41,624 nucleotides of DNA from an uncultured Eubacteriales bacterium. GTDB lineage: Bacteria; Bacillota; Clostridia; Christensenellales; UMGS416. The stretch spans positions 1 through 41,624 of the forward strand of contig UQLW01000029.1 of assembly GCA_900542005.1 (NCBI GenBank), written 5' to 3'. Shown here one piece after another: positions 40,702 through 41,624 of the stretch (the first letter of the stretch is position 1; the number at the start of each line of letters is the position of its first letter). The position numbers were made by a program, and so were the translations under genes. The notes beneath the pieces are model-generated. The model saw nothing but the letters and a program-made list of their open reading frames with translations, was not told the origin of the DNA and did no database searches.

Positions 40702-41624
40702 TTATCGGTGCTCCAACACTGTGCGGTTATATCCCGTCATAGCATGGCTGCTATCGGGGCCTCGGCCAAATGCAACACGGTAAGCATCGGTTTCCGAAAT
40801 ATGCATATAGCCGACTTTCGCTCCCGGCAGCCGTTCGTTGATACCGGCCGTCTGATCCAAGAGCGTAAAGAGGTGGGTAACCCATATACAGCGGGCCTGC
40901 AGCACCTTAAGGACCGCCAGCACCTCCTGGCTGATTAAGCAGCATTCGCTGATTGACGTCCCTGTAATAGGCTCGTTAAAGAGCACCAGGCTTTCGCCCT
41001 GAAGGCCTGCCAGGGCTTCGCGGACCGCCAGAAGCTCCTGGCCCAGCTTGCCGGAGGAAAGGCCCGTGTCTTCTTTGAGGGAGAAGGCTGCGACGATCGA
41101 ATCCACCGGGCTGATCTCTGCCTGCTGGGCAGGCACCGGCAATCCAAGCTGAAAGAAGAGCTGCACAGCGCCCACTGTACGCAGGTAAGTGGTTTTTCCT
41201 CCGCCGTTGGCCCCGGTAAGCAACAAAATAGCGCCCTGGCTGGTTAGGTCGATCTTGTTATATACGAGCCTTTCAGGCTGCTGCAAGGCCAGGGCTGCAG
41301 CGGGATGGTAGGCAGCCTGGGCTGTGCAGACGCGCTCCGGGGCAGGACGTATCCGGGCAAAATGCCAAGGCAGCTTGGCTGCCTGCAGCTTTTCCATCAG
41401 TGTGACGGCGCTGATCCAGAACTGCATCCGTTGGCCCTGCACGGCCATACGCAGGAGGATCCGCCGGCCGAGCTCACGCATCATGCTCCAAACCGTCTGC
41501 GTCTGCTTGGAATAAAGCGAGGGGATCGCAGCCGTAAGCACACGGGAAAGATCCGGAAGCCGTGCATGGATCACTTCGCTTCTAAAGAGGGTACGGGCGG
41601 ATCGCACAGCGGAAAAGCTTGGCA
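40702..41624 (-). CDS. MutS-like ATPase (5' end outside window)
   Basis: The reading frame stays open to the right edge, so only the last 307 residues or so are visible. They contain the MutS-type ABC ATPase: LLLTGANGGGKTTYLRT is Walker A, LVLFNEPITGTS is the Walker B/D-loop region, and IWVTHLF is the switch His. Classical MutS has DE in Walker B; here it is NE, as I recall for a group of MutS-related proteins of Clostridia that are not mismatch-repair MutS1. A helical stretch before the Walker A motif would be the lever domain. The job is unknown. The GTG near 41607 is internal and not a start. Confidence 0.85.
   Translation of the reverse strand, partial: PSFSAVRSARTLFRSEVIHARLPDLSRVLTAAIPSLYSKQTQTVWSMMRELGRRILLRMAVQGQRMQFWISAVTLMEKLQAAKLPWHFARIRPAPERVCTAQAAYHPAAALALQQPERLVYNKIDLTSQGAILLLTGANGGGKTTYLRTVGAVQLFFQLGLPVPAQQAEISPVDSIVAAFSLKEDTGLSSGKLGQELLAVREALAGLQGESLVLFNEPITGTSISECCLISQEVLAVLKVLQARCIWVTHLFTLLDQTAGINERLPGAKVGYMHISETDAYRVAFGRGPDSSHAMTGYNRTVLEHR

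Overview
The window looks like chromosome of a GC-rich anaerobic member of the Clostridia (Bacillota). The grounds are AGGAGG-type ribosome binding sites, TTGACA/TATAAT promoters (many with an extended TGn -10), intrinsic terminators, a CggR-led glycolytic operon, an MsmX-type sugar-importer ATPase followed by a CdaR-type regulator, an LCP cell-wall protein, and a sodium-pumping decarboxylase. A gut relative of Christensenellales or Oscillospirales is plausible, but that is inference. No phage, plasmid, CRISPR or complete insertion sequence is seen. Both ends cut a gene: a biotin carrier on the left and a MutS-like ATPase on the right.

Layout. 1-2899: tail of a Na+-translocating oxaloacetate decarboxylase operon (biotin carrier, OadB, OadA). 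3009-4987 (minus): a short pyruvate kinase-like protein coupled to a PfkB sugar kinase. 5113-8103 (plus): an RlmI-type rRNA methyltransferase and a ferredoxin/ASKHA corrinoid-activator-like protein. 8174-11749 (minus): argB-argD-argF plus a GNAT acetyltransferase. 11954-15288 (plus): AraD epimerase, MsmX-like ATPase and CdaR-like regulator. 15374-15449: tRNA-Arg(CCG), followed by an unexplained 280-base block. 15860-21143: SGNH hydrolase, an AT-rich 2H phosphoesterase and a 1055-residue glycoside hydrolase. 21399-25288: a methyltransferase, an LCP protein and a YgiQ radical SAM protein. 25387-29149: an acyltransferase / DUF6320 / P-loop kinase operon divergent from an HSL-type esterase. 29206-30614: a phosphodiesterase and TrmL. 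30758-35491: cggR-pgk-tpiA-gpmI, without gapA or eno. 35538-39385 (minus): a large FtsX-type permease and a secreted-anchored partner, without an ATPase. 39546-40575: AlkD-like glycosylase and a one-domain MGMT. 40702-end (minus): MutS-like ATPase.

How it fits together. Sugar-side genes (AraD, MsmX, sugar kinase, SGNH hydrolase, glycoside hydrolase) feed the glycolytic operon, and the decarboxylase converts oxaloacetate decarboxylation into a sodium gradient. The least explained elements are two interlocked inverted repeats in the cggR leader, the acyltransferase/DUF6320/kinase/esterase module, the permease pair without an ATPase, the block after the tRNA, and a promoter whose -10 box sits inside an inverted repeat before msmX. 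Functions come from recognising motifs by eye; no database search was run.
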